A stretch of 64,000 bases of DNA from Sporolactobacillus sp. CQH2019 (GTDB lineage Bacteria; Bacillota; Bacilli; Bacillales; Sporolactobacillaceae): the NCBI RefSeq assembly GCF_028765345.1, contig NZ_JARAJZ010000012.1, positions 1 to 64,000 on the forward strand, written 5' to 3'. This document shows positions 16,982-25,206 of this stretch, one piece after another. The stretch's first letter is position 1; each line of letters opens with the position of its first letter. A program made the translations under genes and the position numbers. The notes below the pieces were generated by a model, which had not been told where the DNA came from, made no database searches, and was given only the letters and a program-made list of their open reading frames with translations.

Positions 16982-17731
16982 ATGAAAACTGCCATTTATG
17001 CGCATCGCGGCAGTAAAGCAAATCGTCCTGAAAATACGCTGTCTGCTTTTGAAGAAGCGATGCGGGTCGGAAGCGACGGCATCGAACTCGATGTTCATCT
17101 GACAAAGGACGGAGAAGTTGTCGTCATGCACGACGAAAAAGTCAACCGGACCACAGGCGGCAAGGGGCAGATTAAAAATTTCACACTGCATGAACTCAAA
17201 GAACTGGATGCCGGTTCCTGGTTCTCCCCGAAATATTCGCGTGAACGGGTGCCGACACTCAAAGAAGTTCTGGAACTATTATCCGATTTTCCGGGAGTGC
17301 TTAATATAGAATTCAAGACGGACAGAAACACCTATCCGACGATCGAAGAGCGTGTTGTCCGCCTGGTCGGCCAGTACCGGCCGAATCTGCCCGTTGTCTA
17401 TTCATCTTTCAATCACGAATCGCTTGTTCGGCTGAAAAAAATCGATCCGGGCGCAGATCTGGCTCTGCTGCTCTGGGAACGCCTGGCCGAGCCGTGGCGC
17501 TACACGCAGCAGGTCGGCGCATCCGCTCAGCACTTGTGGGAACCTTCCGCCTTGTCCGACACCGGAAAGCAGCTTCAGCAACACGGCGTCAAAGTCCGCG
17601 CCTGGACAGTCAACAAGCCGAAAAATATGCAGAAGACCTTTGAATTGGGCATTGACGCTTTGATTACCGACTATCCTGAAGTTGCACTCGATCTTAGAAA
17701 AAGTTTCGAATCAATGAAAAAGTCGCTTTAA
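16982..17731 (+). CDS. ugpQ: Glycerophosphodiester phosphodiesterase (GDPD family, cytosolic)
   Basis: About 249 residues. The catalytic signature is complete: AHRGSKANRPENTLSAF with the first His, then GIELDVHLTKDGEVVVMHD with the metal Glu/Asp and second His, LNIEFK, and the C-terminal VRAWTVN and GIDALITDYPE. No signal peptide is present, so it should act in the cytosol on imported or recycled glycerophosphodiesters, releasing sn-glycerol-3-phosphate and an alcohol. The ATG at 16982 follows GGAGGAGG by eight bases. It has its own terminator, so it is monocistronic. Confidence 0.9.
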   Translation: MKTAIYAHRGSKANRPENTLSAFEEAMRVGSDGIELDVHLTKDGEVVVMHDEKVNRTTGGKGQIKNFTLHELKELDAGSWFSPKYSRERVPTLKEVLELLSDFPGVLNIEFKTDRNTYPTIEERVVRLVGQYRPNLPVVYSSFNHESLVRLKKIDPGADLALLLWERLAEPWRYTQQVGASAQHLWEPSALSDTGKQLQQHGVKVRAWTVNKPKNMQKTFELGIDALITDYPEVALDLRKSFESMKKSL

Positions 17732-17745
17732 AAATTTTTTCTGCA

Positions 17746-17785
17746 AAGGAAGCCGGCAATGATATCGGTGCCGGCTTCCTTTTTA
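17746..17785 (+). terminator. Terminator after the GDPD gene
   Basis: GGAAGCCGGC (17748-17757) pairs with GCCGGCTTCC (17770-17779), followed by TTTTTA. A strong rho-independent terminator on the plus strand. The rest of 17786-18053 holds no recognised gene. Confidence 0.9.
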
Positions 17786-18053
17786 TTCACGAAATCGTTG
17801 GAAGCGGTCAGGGCAAAAGATCGCCGCTGATAAAAAAAGTGTTATGATGGAAAAGGTGTGTTCTCACCTATTCAAAACTCCACGCCAAATGTGTATCGGC
17901 TTTTTATCAGGCAGCCCGGCGGCGGCGCGGAAAGGCGGAGCGCTGTCTCTTATACTCGTGAAACCGCAGACATTGGATACTTCCGGAATTTTTCAACCGG
18001 CCGGCTTGTTTATAATCAGCCGGTCATATACAGGAAATTGGGGGATATGATCT

Positions 18054-18731
18054 ATGGACGGAAAAAAAGCAGCAGGCCGGAAGGCCATCGATGAAATTGA
18101 AGAAGGCATGACAGTCGGACTCGGAACAGGCTCAACCGTTTTCTATTTTCTTGAAGCATTGGCCGAAAAAGTTGCCGACGGTTTTTCAATCACCGGCGTG
18201 ACAACATCGCAAAAAACAGCCGAACTGGCCGAAAAGTGGCAGATTCCGCTTCAGTCCCTAAACAATGTGAAGCAGATTGATTTGACGATCGACGGTGCGG
18301 ACGAAGTCGATCCGTCACTGAACGGCATTAAAGGCGGCGGCGGCGCGCTGCTTTATGAAAAGCTGGTCGCCGAAGCCTCGGACAAACGTATCTGGATCGT
18401 CGACAGCCGAAAAAAGGTAGACCGGCTGGGTGCCTTTCCTCTGCCGATTGAAGTGGTTCCCTTCGGCTGGAAGCACGTCGAAGCGCTCATGGCGGGAAAA
18501 GGATACAGACCGCAGCTGCGTCAGACAACCGGCGGACAGCCTTTTGTTACAGATGCTCAGCATTATATCCTCGACCTTCATCTGAATTCCATTGAAGATC
18601 CGGAGGCACTCGCAGATGAACTGGATCATGTCACCGGAATTGTTGAGCATGGACTGTTTGTCAACATGACTGATAAGGCTCTGATCGGTTATCCCGACGG
18701 ACGTGTTGAGAAACTGGTTAAGGAAAAATAA
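18054..18731 (+). CDS. rpiA: Ribose-5-phosphate isomerase A
   Basis: A 225-residue RpiA interconverting ribose-5-P and ribulose-5-P in the non-oxidative pentose phosphate pathway. The landmarks are GLGTGSTVFYF (about 22-32), the DGADEVDPSLN loop with catalytic acids, KGGGGALLYEK, and the Lys of VDSRKKVDRLG. Full length. The ATG at 18054 follows GGGGGAT. It is directly followed by rpe (21-bp gap), pairing the two pentose-phosphate isomerising enzymes. Confidence 0.94.
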   Translation: MDGKKAAGRKAIDEIEEGMTVGLGTGSTVFYFLEALAEKVADGFSITGVTTSQKTAELAEKWQIPLQSLNNVKQIDLTIDGADEVDPSLNGIKGGGGALLYEKLVAEASDKRIWIVDSRKKVDRLGAFPLPIEVVPFGWKHVEALMAGKGYRPQLRQTTGGQPFVTDAQHYILDLHLNSIEDPEALADELDHVTGIVEHGLFVNMTDKALIGYPDGRVEKLVKEK

Positions 18732-18752
18732 TCGTTCTGAGGATGGATGAAT

Positions 18753-19406
18753 ATGAAAAAAATTGCTCCTTCTATATTAAGCGCCGATTTCTCAAAACTG
18801 GCTGCCGAAGTTGCCGAAGTCGAACAGGCAGGGGCAGACTATCTCCATGTCGACATCATGGACGGCCATTTCGTCCCGAACATCACTTTCGGACCTAACG
18901 TCGTCAAAAGTCTGCGCCCTCATACCCGCCTGCCGCTCGATGTGCATTTGATGATCACGAATCCGGAAAATTATATTCAGGCTTTCGCCGAAGCCGGGGC
19001 CGATATAATCAGTGTCCATGCGGAGACCTGCCCTCATCTTCACCGCGTACTGCAGCTCATTCATGCGTGCGGAGCCCGGGCAGGTGTCGTGCTTAACCCG
19101 GCCACTCCGATATCCGCTCTTGACTATGTGGCGGACAGTGCCGACCTCATCCTGATCATGACTGTAAACCCGGGATTCGGCGGACAGACGTTCATTCCCG
19201 GTATGATCGAAAAAATCAAACAGACACGCCGTCTGATCTCGCGTCACTCAAAGCCAATTGAAATCGAGGTTGACGGCGGAATCAACCATGAAAACGCAAA
19301 GTCGTGCGCAGACGCCGGGGCAGACGTCTTTGTCGCCGGATCATTCATTTTCGGAAAACAGGACCGTGCACAGGCCATCCAGTCACTCAGGTCGGCCCTG
19401 TCTTAA
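18753..19406 (+). CDS. rpe: Ribulose-phosphate 3-epimerase
   Basis: A 217-residue TIM-barrel epimerase: APSILSADF, HVDIMDGHFVPNITFGP with metal ligands, DVHLMI, TVNPGFGGQ and EVDGGIN. It interconverts ribulose-5-P and xylulose-5-P. Two in-frame ATGs exist, 18747 and 18753; 18753 has the better distance (10 bases) from GAGG. It forms an operon with rpiA. No terminator is evident immediately after it; the next 450 bp are gene-free. Confidence 0.95.
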   Translation: MKKIAPSILSADFSKLAAEVAEVEQAGADYLHVDIMDGHFVPNITFGPNVVKSLRPHTRLPLDVHLMITNPENYIQAFAEAGADIISVHAETCPHLHRVLQLIHACGARAGVVLNPATPISALDYVADSADLILIMTVNPGFGGQTFIPGMIEKIKQTRRLISRHSKPIEIEVDGGINHENAKSCADAGADVFVAGSFIFGKQDRAQAIQSLRSALS

Positions 19407-19857
19407 AACAATTTTTGCCGAATCATTTTTCAAAAGATGAGTATCCCCGCTCAACCCAGCTACCCAGCAGGCCTCAGCGTAAAAGCACCGGTGATTCCTC
19501 CGAAAAACAATCGGCTGGCACGAACTGCCGGCTATAGCTGTGAATGTTCTGCGAACGGCGATTTATTTCGCTGAAAAAGAGGGCTGTCCGGCACGGACAG
19601 GCGTTACATAGCGGAAACACCCGATCTTTTTCTTCGGCCTGCCGCGTATCCCAGTAAATTGTGGTGAAAATCGCCGGGAAAAGCCGGTTATCGACAACAA
19701 CAAAAAAATCGACATCCAACGGACCGGATCAATAAATGTGAATCATTTAGAACAGCAAGCTCGTCCCCGATTGATTGATTAACCCCGCGGCTGGAGATAT
19801 AGCGATTGTTGTTCCCGGTTTGTCATCGATTTGCTGCCGATTGCCGGTCCCGGGCGA
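19407..19857. other. Intergenic region, no gene recognised
   Basis: The minus-strand open frame 19474-19719 has no convincing ribosome site or known domain. Its N-terminal MDVDFF resembles LDVDFF in another unassigned frame at about 49350-49410. From about 19800 the sequence starts to show weak 21-bp periodicity leading into the array at 19858. Confidence 0.4.
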
Positions 19858-20138
19858 CGGTATCGGTCATTCCGAGCAGTTTTTCGGTCGCTGTATGCCC
19901 GGTATCGGTCGTTATGTCCGGTTTATCGGTCGTGAGGCAAAGCTTTTCGGTCGTCACTGGTTTTATCGGTCATCGCAGGCAGTTCTTCGGTCGTTACGCC
20001 TGATTTATCGACCGTTAGCAGCAGTTTTTCGGTCGTCGTGCCTGATTTAACGGTCATTACAGGGAGTTTATCGGTCGTCGGCAGGTATACGCGGTGTATC
20101 AACCGCGACAGGAGTTTATCGACTGTTGCAGAAGTTTA
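19858..20138. repeat. Degenerate 21-bp repeat array (family B, CGGTCGT head)
   Basis: About thirteen units begin CGGTCRT and end TTTAT or TTTTT, mostly 21 bp apart with one 19-bp unit (about 19943-19961). It matches the reverse complement of the GACCGATAAA-type units at 52697-53110, so it is the same family in opposite orientation, but more diverged and without a clear super-unit. It lies between rpe and the Rrf2 gene. Small frames through it are an artefact of 21 being divisible by 3. Confidence 0.8.
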
Positions 20139-20276
20139 TTAATCGTGTAAACACTAACACTCTCCGTTTTTCAAAAAATCGACGGTTCCAGGAAGAGCCG
20201 ATCGTCAATTGACGGCACAGAAGGACAATGAACTGAAGGGATACTCGAATTTCAAAAAAATAAATTTGACAAAGTG

Positions 20277-20312
20277 TTGACATTTATTAATCTTGTAATT
20301 AAAATAGTTACA
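20277..20312 (+). promoter_or_regulatory. Promoter and operator of the Rrf2-type gene
   Basis: TTGACA (20277-20282) - N17 - TAAAAT (20300-20305). The inverted repeat TGTAAT-N7-GTTACA (20294-20312) covers the -10. The same element recurs at 20759-20777. This fits autorepression by the encoded Rrf2 protein. Confidence 0.7.
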
Positions 20313-20325
20313 GGTGGTGAGGGAA

Positions 20326-20742
20326 TTGATTAATTCACGGGTCGCCGTCGCAATTCACATTCTGGCACTGATTGCCTCAAAGCCCCATGATGATCTCGCT
20401 TCGGATTATATTGCGTCCAGCGTCAATACCAACCCGGTTGTCATTCGGCGGATCCTGGGCATGCTGCGAAAGGCGAATCTGATTCGTACCTCGGCCGGAA
20501 AGGCCGGTGCAGCCTTGGCATCACCTCCGGCACAGATTTCTCTGCTTCGCGTTTATCGGGCTGTTGAACCGGACAACGAGCTTTTTGCCGTTCACGAAAA
20601 TCCCAATCCCTATTGTCCGGTTGGAAAACGTATTAATGCAGTGCTTGAAGAAGCATTTCACGGAGCCCAGATGGCGCTTGAGAAAAAACTGGCCAGCCAA
20701 AACATTCAAGATGTACTGGATCATCTTTTTCCGGAAAAATGA
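20326..20742 (+). CDS. Rrf2-family transcriptional regulator (YwnA-like)
   Basis: 138 residues starting at TTG 20326 (MINSRVAVAIHILALIA, the YwnA-type opening). GTG codons at 20314 and 20317 would fall within the ribosome site GGTGGTGAGGG. It has a winged helix-turn-helix with SDYIASSVNTNPVVIRRILGMLRKANLI, then a dimerisation helix. A single Cys (PYCPVG) remains, so it lacks the three-Cys iron-sulfur cluster of IscR/NsrR; members of this subgroup may use that Cys for redox sensing, which is inference. The operator and promoter overlap implies autorepression. Confidence 0.88.
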   Translation: MINSRVAVAIHILALIASKPHDDLASDYIASSVNTNPVVIRRILGMLRKANLIRTSAGKAGAALASPPAQISLLRVYRAVEPDNELFAVHENPNPYCPVGKRINAVLEEAFHGAQMALEKKLASQNIQDVLDHLFPEK

Positions 20743-20758
20743 TTCAGTTTCGAAATCT

Positions 20759-20777
20759 TGTAACAGATTCAGTTACA
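20759..20777 (+). promoter_or_regulatory. Second Rrf2-type operator (perfect palindrome)
   Basis: TGTAAC-N7-GTTACA, a perfect 6-bp inverted repeat matching the TGTAAT-N7-GTTACA site upstream of the regulator gene. It stands 20 bp before the AAAGGAGG ribosome site of the decayed gene at 20798, so that gene was probably the regulator's original target. Confidence 0.65.
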
Positions 20778-20797
20778 GATTGAAAGGAGGTGTAGGA

Positions 20798-21030
20798 ATG
20801 GGCCTATCATTGGAGCCGGCCCGGGAATTTCAAAGATCTGAAACGGCCGGAAGATCCGGCCCGGACATTGATCGGCCGCCAGGCTTGCCCTTGACAAACG
20901 GACGGGACATGATACAACGGCAGTGACCGGCCGCCCGTCCATTCGCAGGGACAAACGAGGATGATGCGGCGGCAGTCATTGGCAAAGCTGGAAACCGAGT
21001 AAGTTCATAAGTGTTTTACCGTTGTCCCGG
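20798..21030 (+). pseudogene. Decayed short-chain dehydrogenase (SDR) remnant
   Basis: A strong ribosome site (AAAGGAGGTG) and ATG at 20798 lead into a frame that is only 42 codons long. One frame over, from 20803, the sequence reads PIIGAGPGISKI, an SDR Rossmann glycine motif, then hits a stop. Another segment of that frame gives ARLALDKRTGHDTTAVT, and a third frame gives TNEDDAAAVIGKAGNRV, as expected about 50-70 residues into an SDR. At least two frameshifts and two stops are needed to join these pieces, and the C-terminal two thirds are gone. Confidence 0.6.
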
Positions 21031-21133
21031 AATCCGCATGAGGGATGCCCGGCCCGGTTCCGGAAAACCCGATTGAACGAATACGGGACGCGTTCATCAA
21101 ATAAACTATTGGATTTAAAAGGAGAGGATTTAA

Positions 21134-21664
21134 TTGACAAACTGGACAATCGACAGCGCACACACAGAAACATCATTTTCAGTGAAACACATGGGACTCT
21201 CAAACGTCAGAGGCAATTTTCAGACCACATCGGGTACCGTGACAACCGACGACAACGGGACCATCACGGCTATTGATGCCAAGATCGATGCAGCAAGCAT
21301 TGAAACAAGAAATGAGGATCGTGACAATCATCTGAAAAGCGCCGATTTCTTTGATGTCGAAAAGTTCCCGGAAATTCATTTTGTCTCTACATCGGTAACC
21401 AAAAAAGACGATGAAGAATACACAGTTGAAGGCAATCTGACCATTAAGGATGTTACCAAACCGATTTCATTCGATGCAGAAGTCGGCGCGCCGGTCGACG
21501 ATCCGTACGGTCTGAAGCGGAGCGGCGCCAGCCTGGCGTTCTCATTTGACCGCCGCGATTTCAAACTGACCTGGAGCCAGGCACTGGCTAACGGCAGCCT
21601 GGTTGTCGGCAACAAGATCAAGGTTAACGTCGACGTCGAGATCACTCAGAATCCGGCTGCCTGA
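21134..21664 (+). CDS. YceI-family protein (lipocalin-like fold)
   Basis: 176 residues, full YceI domain: WTIDSAHTETSFSVKHMGLSNVRGNF at the start, the RDNHLKSADFFDVEKFPEIHF block, VEGNLTIKDVTKPISFD, and FDRRDF with the closing strands. Family members bind isoprenoid-like ligands in a beta-barrel; no signal peptide is present here, as usual for the Bacillus forms, so it is probably cytosolic. TTG start at 21134 after GGAGAGG. It may share the Rrf2 regulator's control through the upstream operators. Its role is otherwise unknown. Confidence 0.9.
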   Translation: MTNWTIDSAHTETSFSVKHMGLSNVRGNFQTTSGTVTTDDNGTITAIDAKIDAASIETRNEDRDNHLKSADFFDVEKFPEIHFVSTSVTKKDDEEYTVEGNLTIKDVTKPISFDAEVGAPVDDPYGLKRSGASLAFSFDRRDFKLTWSQALANGSLVVGNKIKVNVDVEITQNPAA

Positions 21665-21726
21665 TCAATAAGGCCTGATTTTAGAATTTATTAAGGCAAC
21701 AAGGCTTCGATTTTGGACCTTTTTTC

Positions 21727-21784
21727 AAAACAGGGCGTCTCACAGACTGGTTTTCCGGCTGCGAGACGCCCTGTTTCCTTTTAT
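21727..21784. terminator. Strong bidirectional terminator after the YceI gene
   Basis: A 14-bp perfect stem, AAACAGGGCGTCTC with GAGACGCCCTGTTT (second arm 21763-21776), is followed by CCTTTTA and preceded by TTTTTTCAAAA. It closes the YceI unit. Confidence 0.88.
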
Positions 21785-22059
21785 AAGAATTGATCCATCC
21801 CGTACTTGAGCCATTCGGCCGATCTTTTTCAGAAGAAGCAGTGTGCACAAGTTATCGAAGAAAAACCGGACTTCCGTATTTAAAACGGAAAACGGCCGTC
21901 GATTCATTCAAAGCAGGCGTGCACATCGTGAAAAGCACTGTCCGGGGAAAATAATATTTGTGTCCGCATAAAGACAAAAACCGTGAAACGATCGGGAAGC
22001 TTCCGTATTCCGGATTTGCGTTCCGAACGGGCATGCGGCGCAATCATTTTACGAATGCA

Positions 22060-22290
22060 TCATTCATATCGGCGCAGGGATTCGACCGGGTCCAGATTGG
22101 CTGCCTTGGCCGACGGCGCAAGTCCGGCAACCACGCTGATGCCGACGCTGACAATGATGCCGAACACCGCAAAGCCGGGTGTGACGTTTAAGAGCGCCAC
22201 ATGCACATGCGGGCGGGCAAAGTAATTGCCGGCGGCACCGGCAATGAAAGACAGCAGGACCCCTGAATTTATTTTTCATGCTATATTTTA
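22060..22290 (-). pseudogene. C-terminal relic of an FtsX/MacB-type ABC permease
   Basis: On the minus strand a frame ending with TGA at 22060-22062 reads VLLSFIAGAAGNYF, then FGIIVSVGISVVAGL, then APSAKAANLDPVESLRRYE. That is the last membrane helix and the conserved KAANLDPVESLR tail of MacB/FtsX permeases. Only about 70 residues remain, with no start or ribosome site, and no ATPase gene is nearby. It is distinct from yknZ at 8879-10042, whose tail is [14 protein letters not shown]. It probably marks a deletion at the edge of the AT-rich sorbose block. Confidence 0.72.
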
Positions 22291-22649
22291 GCAATAGAAC
22301 GAGCGAATTTGACCCGTTTCAAGAATTAATTTTTACTAAGTCTCCAGGCCTATCTTTTTTTTACGTTCGGATCCCCTCCCCGTTTTTTCTTTTATAAAAA
22401 ACGGCGTTAAGAAAAAGTGCCGTCCATAAAGATATATTAACGATTCAGACCGATTTCCAGCCTATTATTCATTAATCATAGAAAAAACTTATTTTTAATA
22501 GAAACCCCTAAAAATAAAAAGAGAGAACACAAATTTGTGAACTCGTCTGATCAGAATTCTTCGTTTATTTCATCCGCTGCCCATTTAATGACGGATGAGC
22601 GGATTCCATTTTATTTTTTTATATCCTTATTTGTGAAATATATCTACTT
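22291..22649. other. AT-rich intergenic region, no gene
   Basis: No coding frame of substance. It contains the perfect palindrome CACAAATTTGTG (22528-22539), reminiscent of the sor operators but with different spacing. It also contains a long inverted repeat ATCCGCT/AGCGGAT (about 22578-22608) followed by a T-rich run. Base composition is visibly AT-richer than the regions to the left. Confidence 0.45.
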
Positions 22650-22684
22650 AAAAAAGCGCAGAAAGTACCGCTCTCTTTCTGCGC
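22650..22684 (-). terminator. Terminator downstream of sorE
   Basis: On the minus strand GCGCAGAAAG pairs with CTTTCTGCGC and is followed by TTTTTT. It lies about 145 bp past the sorE stop; nothing recognisable lies in between. Confidence 0.75.
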
Positions 22685-22827
22685 AGGAACAGATTGTGAA
22701 TTTTTGAGTTACGGACAGGTTGACCATGGAATAATGAACCAAATGATCAGACAGATGGACAGTTCCCCCCCGAAAAATCATCAGTCAATTTCTGCCGTCT
22801 TTAACTCTTTTATGACCGTAAAATATA

Positions 22828-24081
22828 TTAATTTACAGTATCCTGTTCAGTCATATCAGGTTCATGATCGAGGATCCATCTTTCGGCCTCCGGAGACCAA
22901 AGGCCGTCATGCTTTTCCAGAATTTCACCCAAAGGAGATTTCGGATCAACTTTTTCCAGTTCAATTCTACTGAACTTCTTATGAGTATACGTTAACTTCT
23001 TGCCCCCGCCTATATCAGGCTGACTCATCGTAGTTTCAGCCGCCGCATCCAGGCCTAGTACATGGGTAATGACTTTGGCAACATTCACTCGTCTCTCTGC
23101 GATTAACTGAGCGGCCTCCGCCTCATTTTTTGCATTGCCGCCTGAAGTACCGGTAACGTGGGTAAAGTTATAATGCACGTTGTAGAAATTTAAATGAGCG
23201 GAAAAATCTTTCTTCATCGGACCGGCAAATTGGTTCAGGCATCCGTCGGCATTTAACAGTTCTCCCGCCATAGTAACTAAAGGAGAAACGCTAATCATAC
23301 AAAGGATATCATCATAACCATTTCCGCCGACAAGTTGTTTAAGCCCAGCTTTTTGTTCTTCGATACTCAGCCCATTAACGTTAACAAAATGCACGTTTAC
23401 TTCATCCGACGGGTATAGCTTTTTGGCCCTATCCAGTTTTTCCTGGCTAATATCCGTGACTACAAGATGTTCGGGTTTTCGGTCGGAGTGCAGTGCATAA
23501 TCAATGGCAAGCAGGCCCATAGGACCCGTACCGCCGAGGATTAAGCAATTACCGTTTCTTTTAATTCCCATCTCATGATCATACGTATGCGGAATCAAAT
23601 GAAATTGAGCATTAAATGCAGCGATAACGCAGCTAAGGGGTTCACATAATGATCCTTCATAATAAGCCTGTCCATGAAATGGAATGAGACAATTGAGTTC
23701 TATTACTTCGGGCGGAATGATAATCGCTGTTGCGTCGCCCCCTATATAGGGATAAGAATAGCCCGGCACGAAAGGTGTATCGTCTCTTGCTAAGTTTGGC
23801 TGAATGACATAATTTTCGCCTTCATGAAACTGATCGATCCATCTCTTGCCAACCTTCAATATTTTTCCGGAAAATTCATGACCGATCAATACAGGATCTT
23901 CAGCTAAATGATCGGGAGTTTTCTTATGATCCTCCCCTTCCATGGCCAATTTCCACGAGGACATGCACATCGTATCGCTGACAACAGTCGCCAGAATCTC
24001 GTCCTCTTTAATGTCAGGTAAATCAAAGCTCTCAACACGAAGATCTTTCTTACCATGTAATTTTAGGCCGATACTTTCCAT
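22828..24081 (-). CDS. sorE: L-sorbose-1-phosphate reductase (SorE-like zinc-binding MDR)
   Basis: About 417 residues of the medium-chain dehydrogenase superfamily. The catalytic-domain segment is CMSSWKLA and GHEFSGKILKVGK (about 55-85), and the nucleotide-binding glycine motif is LGGTGPMGLLAIDYAL (about 180-195). Length and the SLCEPLSCVIAAFN segment match SorE proteins, which reduce L-sorbose-1-P to D-sorbitol-6-P with NAD(P)H. The ATG at 24081 follows GAGGAG by seven bases. The sor regulator upstream on the same strand and the divergent sorbose PTS support this role over a generic alcohol dehydrogenase. Confidence 0.85.
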   Translation of the reverse strand: MESIGLKLHGKKDLRVESFDLPDIKEDEILATVVSDTMCMSSWKLAMEGEDHKKTPDHLAEDPVLIGHEFSGKILKVGKRWIDQFHEGENYVIQPNLARDDTPFVPGYSYPYIGGDATAIIIPPEVIELNCLIPFHGQAYYEGSLCEPLSCVIAAFNAQFHLIPHTYDHEMGIKRNGNCLILGGTGPMGLLAIDYALHSDRKPEHLVVTDISQEKLDRAKKLYPSDEVNVHFVNVNGLSIEEQKAGLKQLVGGNGYDDILCMISVSPLVTMAGELLNADGCLNQFAGPMKKDFSAHLNFYNVHYNFTHVTGTSGGNAKNEAEAAQLIAERRVNVAKVITHVLGLDAAAETTMSQPDIGGGKKLTYTHKKFSRIELEKVDPKSPLGEILEKHDGLWSPEAERWILDHEPDMTEQDTVN

Positions 24082-24092
24082 ATTTATTCTCC

Positions 24093-24104
24093 TCACATTT
24101 GTGA
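24093..24104. promoter_or_regulatory. Sor operator copy 1 (TCACATTTGTGA)
   Basis: A TCACATTTGTGA palindrome just upstream of the sorE ribosome site on the minus strand. One of four such sites around the sor genes, so SorE expression is probably controlled by the SorC-family protein directly. Confidence 0.6.
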
Positions 24105-24180
24105 TAGGTGGCCTGCTGGTTTTTTACATTTTTATAATATACGGTGTTAATGCAAAAAATCAAGATGCCATCATCAATAT

Positions 24181-24192
24181 TCACATTTGTGA
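24181..24192. promoter_or_regulatory. Sor operator copy 2 (TCACATTTGTGA), overlapping the sorR stop
   Basis: An identical copy of the operator-like palindrome; its first three bases are the stop codon of sorR. It lies 88 bp from copy 1 in the sorR-sorE gap, which has an AT-rich stretch with TATAAT-like sequence between the two, suggesting a separate regulated sorE promoter. Confidence 0.6.
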
Positions 24193-25146
24193 GATACTTT
24201 TAATTTCCAGAGCCGTTGAATAAGTTGTAATAAGATCCGTAACCAGGCCGGACCGCAATGCGCCGAGGATGCCTCCGGCTTTCTGCTTTCCAGCCGCTAT
24301 TCCAATCCGGCGATCGATTTTCCTCAACTGATCCAGTGACATACCAATGATATTGATCTCCGGCAATTTAAGAATTTTCCCCTCCGCCGTAAAAGGTTGA
24401 GATAAAATATCTCCGGCAGCCATCTTTCCCAGTCCGCTCGCAAAAGACGTTTCTTTGTAAAATTGCTGCCACGATTTGTTTCCTGAAGATTCCCTGCTGC
24501 CAATGCCGAAAATGGCAACATCCAAATCCGGCCACATGCTTATGACTTTTTCTACATTCGGATTGTCTAAAAGCTCATCTTTTAATTCTTTACTTTTGAT
24601 TAAAGCGGGCGTGTCTAAAGAATAAGGAATGGCATCTGTAATTTTTGATGCTAAGCGATGGACAATAGAATTGGCATGATATGGGGCCGGCAGCGATCCT
24701 CGCGGCCCTCCAATCAAGGGAATAACCGTTATATTTTTTGGAAATACATCCTGCTGAAACTTATCAACGACTGCCGCCAAAGACTGTCCCCATGATAATC
24801 CGATGGTCGTATTGCTTTTAATCAAAGAGTGAAGAAAGGAATCTGCATAAAGTCCCAGCGTGTCTAAACCTTCTTTGTATGATCCGGCCTGATCATCCGG
24901 GACAACCAAGGCGGTCTTCAAATCAAACGCCCGTTCAAAAAACTTCGACATATTTTTGGCTGAACCGAAAGTTGTATCTACGCTAATCTTAACAATCCCC
25001 AGCTTCTTTGCCTCCTTCAACATGCGGCTGATCTCGGTTCTATGAACATGCATCACGTCGGATATTTGATTCTGATTGAGATGATGTAAATAATAAAGTT
25101 CTGACGCTTTAATTAAGCTGTTTATTTTGTCTGCGGAAGGCCTCAT
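24181..25146 (-). CDS. sorR: SorC-family sugar-binding transcriptional regulator
   Basis: About 321 residues from the ATG at 25146 (MRPSADK, after GGGGGTGG), typical for SorC/DeoR-type regulators. An N-terminal helix-turn-helix (LNQNQISDVMHVHRTEISRMLKEAKKLGI) is followed by the sugar-phosphate-binding domain (IGLSWGQSLAAVV, VIPLIGGPRG, FGIGS, GDILSQPF, ending LITTYSTALEI). It is expected to sense sorbose or sorbose-1-P and control both flanking units. The position between sorE and the divergent sorF-PTS genes matches Lactobacillus-type sorbose loci. Activator or repressor mode cannot be decided from sequence. Confidence 0.88.
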   Translation of the reverse strand: MRPSADKINSLIKASELYYLHHLNQNQISDVMHVHRTEISRMLKEAKKLGIVKISVDTTFGSAKNMSKFFERAFDLKTALVVPDDQAGSYKEGLDTLGLYADSFLHSLIKSNTTIGLSWGQSLAAVVDKFQQDVFPKNITVIPLIGGPRGSLPAPYHANSIVHRLASKITDAIPYSLDTPALIKSKELKDELLDNPNVEKVISMWPDLDVAIFGIGSRESSGNKSWQQFYKETSFASGLGKMAAGDILSQPFTAEGKILKLPEINIIGMSLDQLRKIDRRIGIAAGKQKAGGILGALRSGLVTDLITTYSTALEIKSISQM

Positions 25147-25177
25147 AGCCTCCACCCCCTTTACCATAAATAATATA

Positions 25178-25189
25178 TCACAAATGTGC
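25178..25189. promoter_or_regulatory. Sor operator copy 3 (TCACAAATGTGC)
   Basis: An operator-like site 30 bp upstream of the sorR start, inverted relative to copies 1 and 2 and with one end mismatch. Its placement suggests autoregulation of sorR. Confidence 0.55.
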
Positions 25190-25206
25190 GTTTTATAATA
25201 TACATA

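Noticed and set aside
22528-22539. Fifth sor operator (CACAAATTTGTG palindrome)
   Set aside because: Half-site spacing differs from the TCACAWWTGTGA sites and it is 300 bp past the end of sorE, with no promoter nearby.
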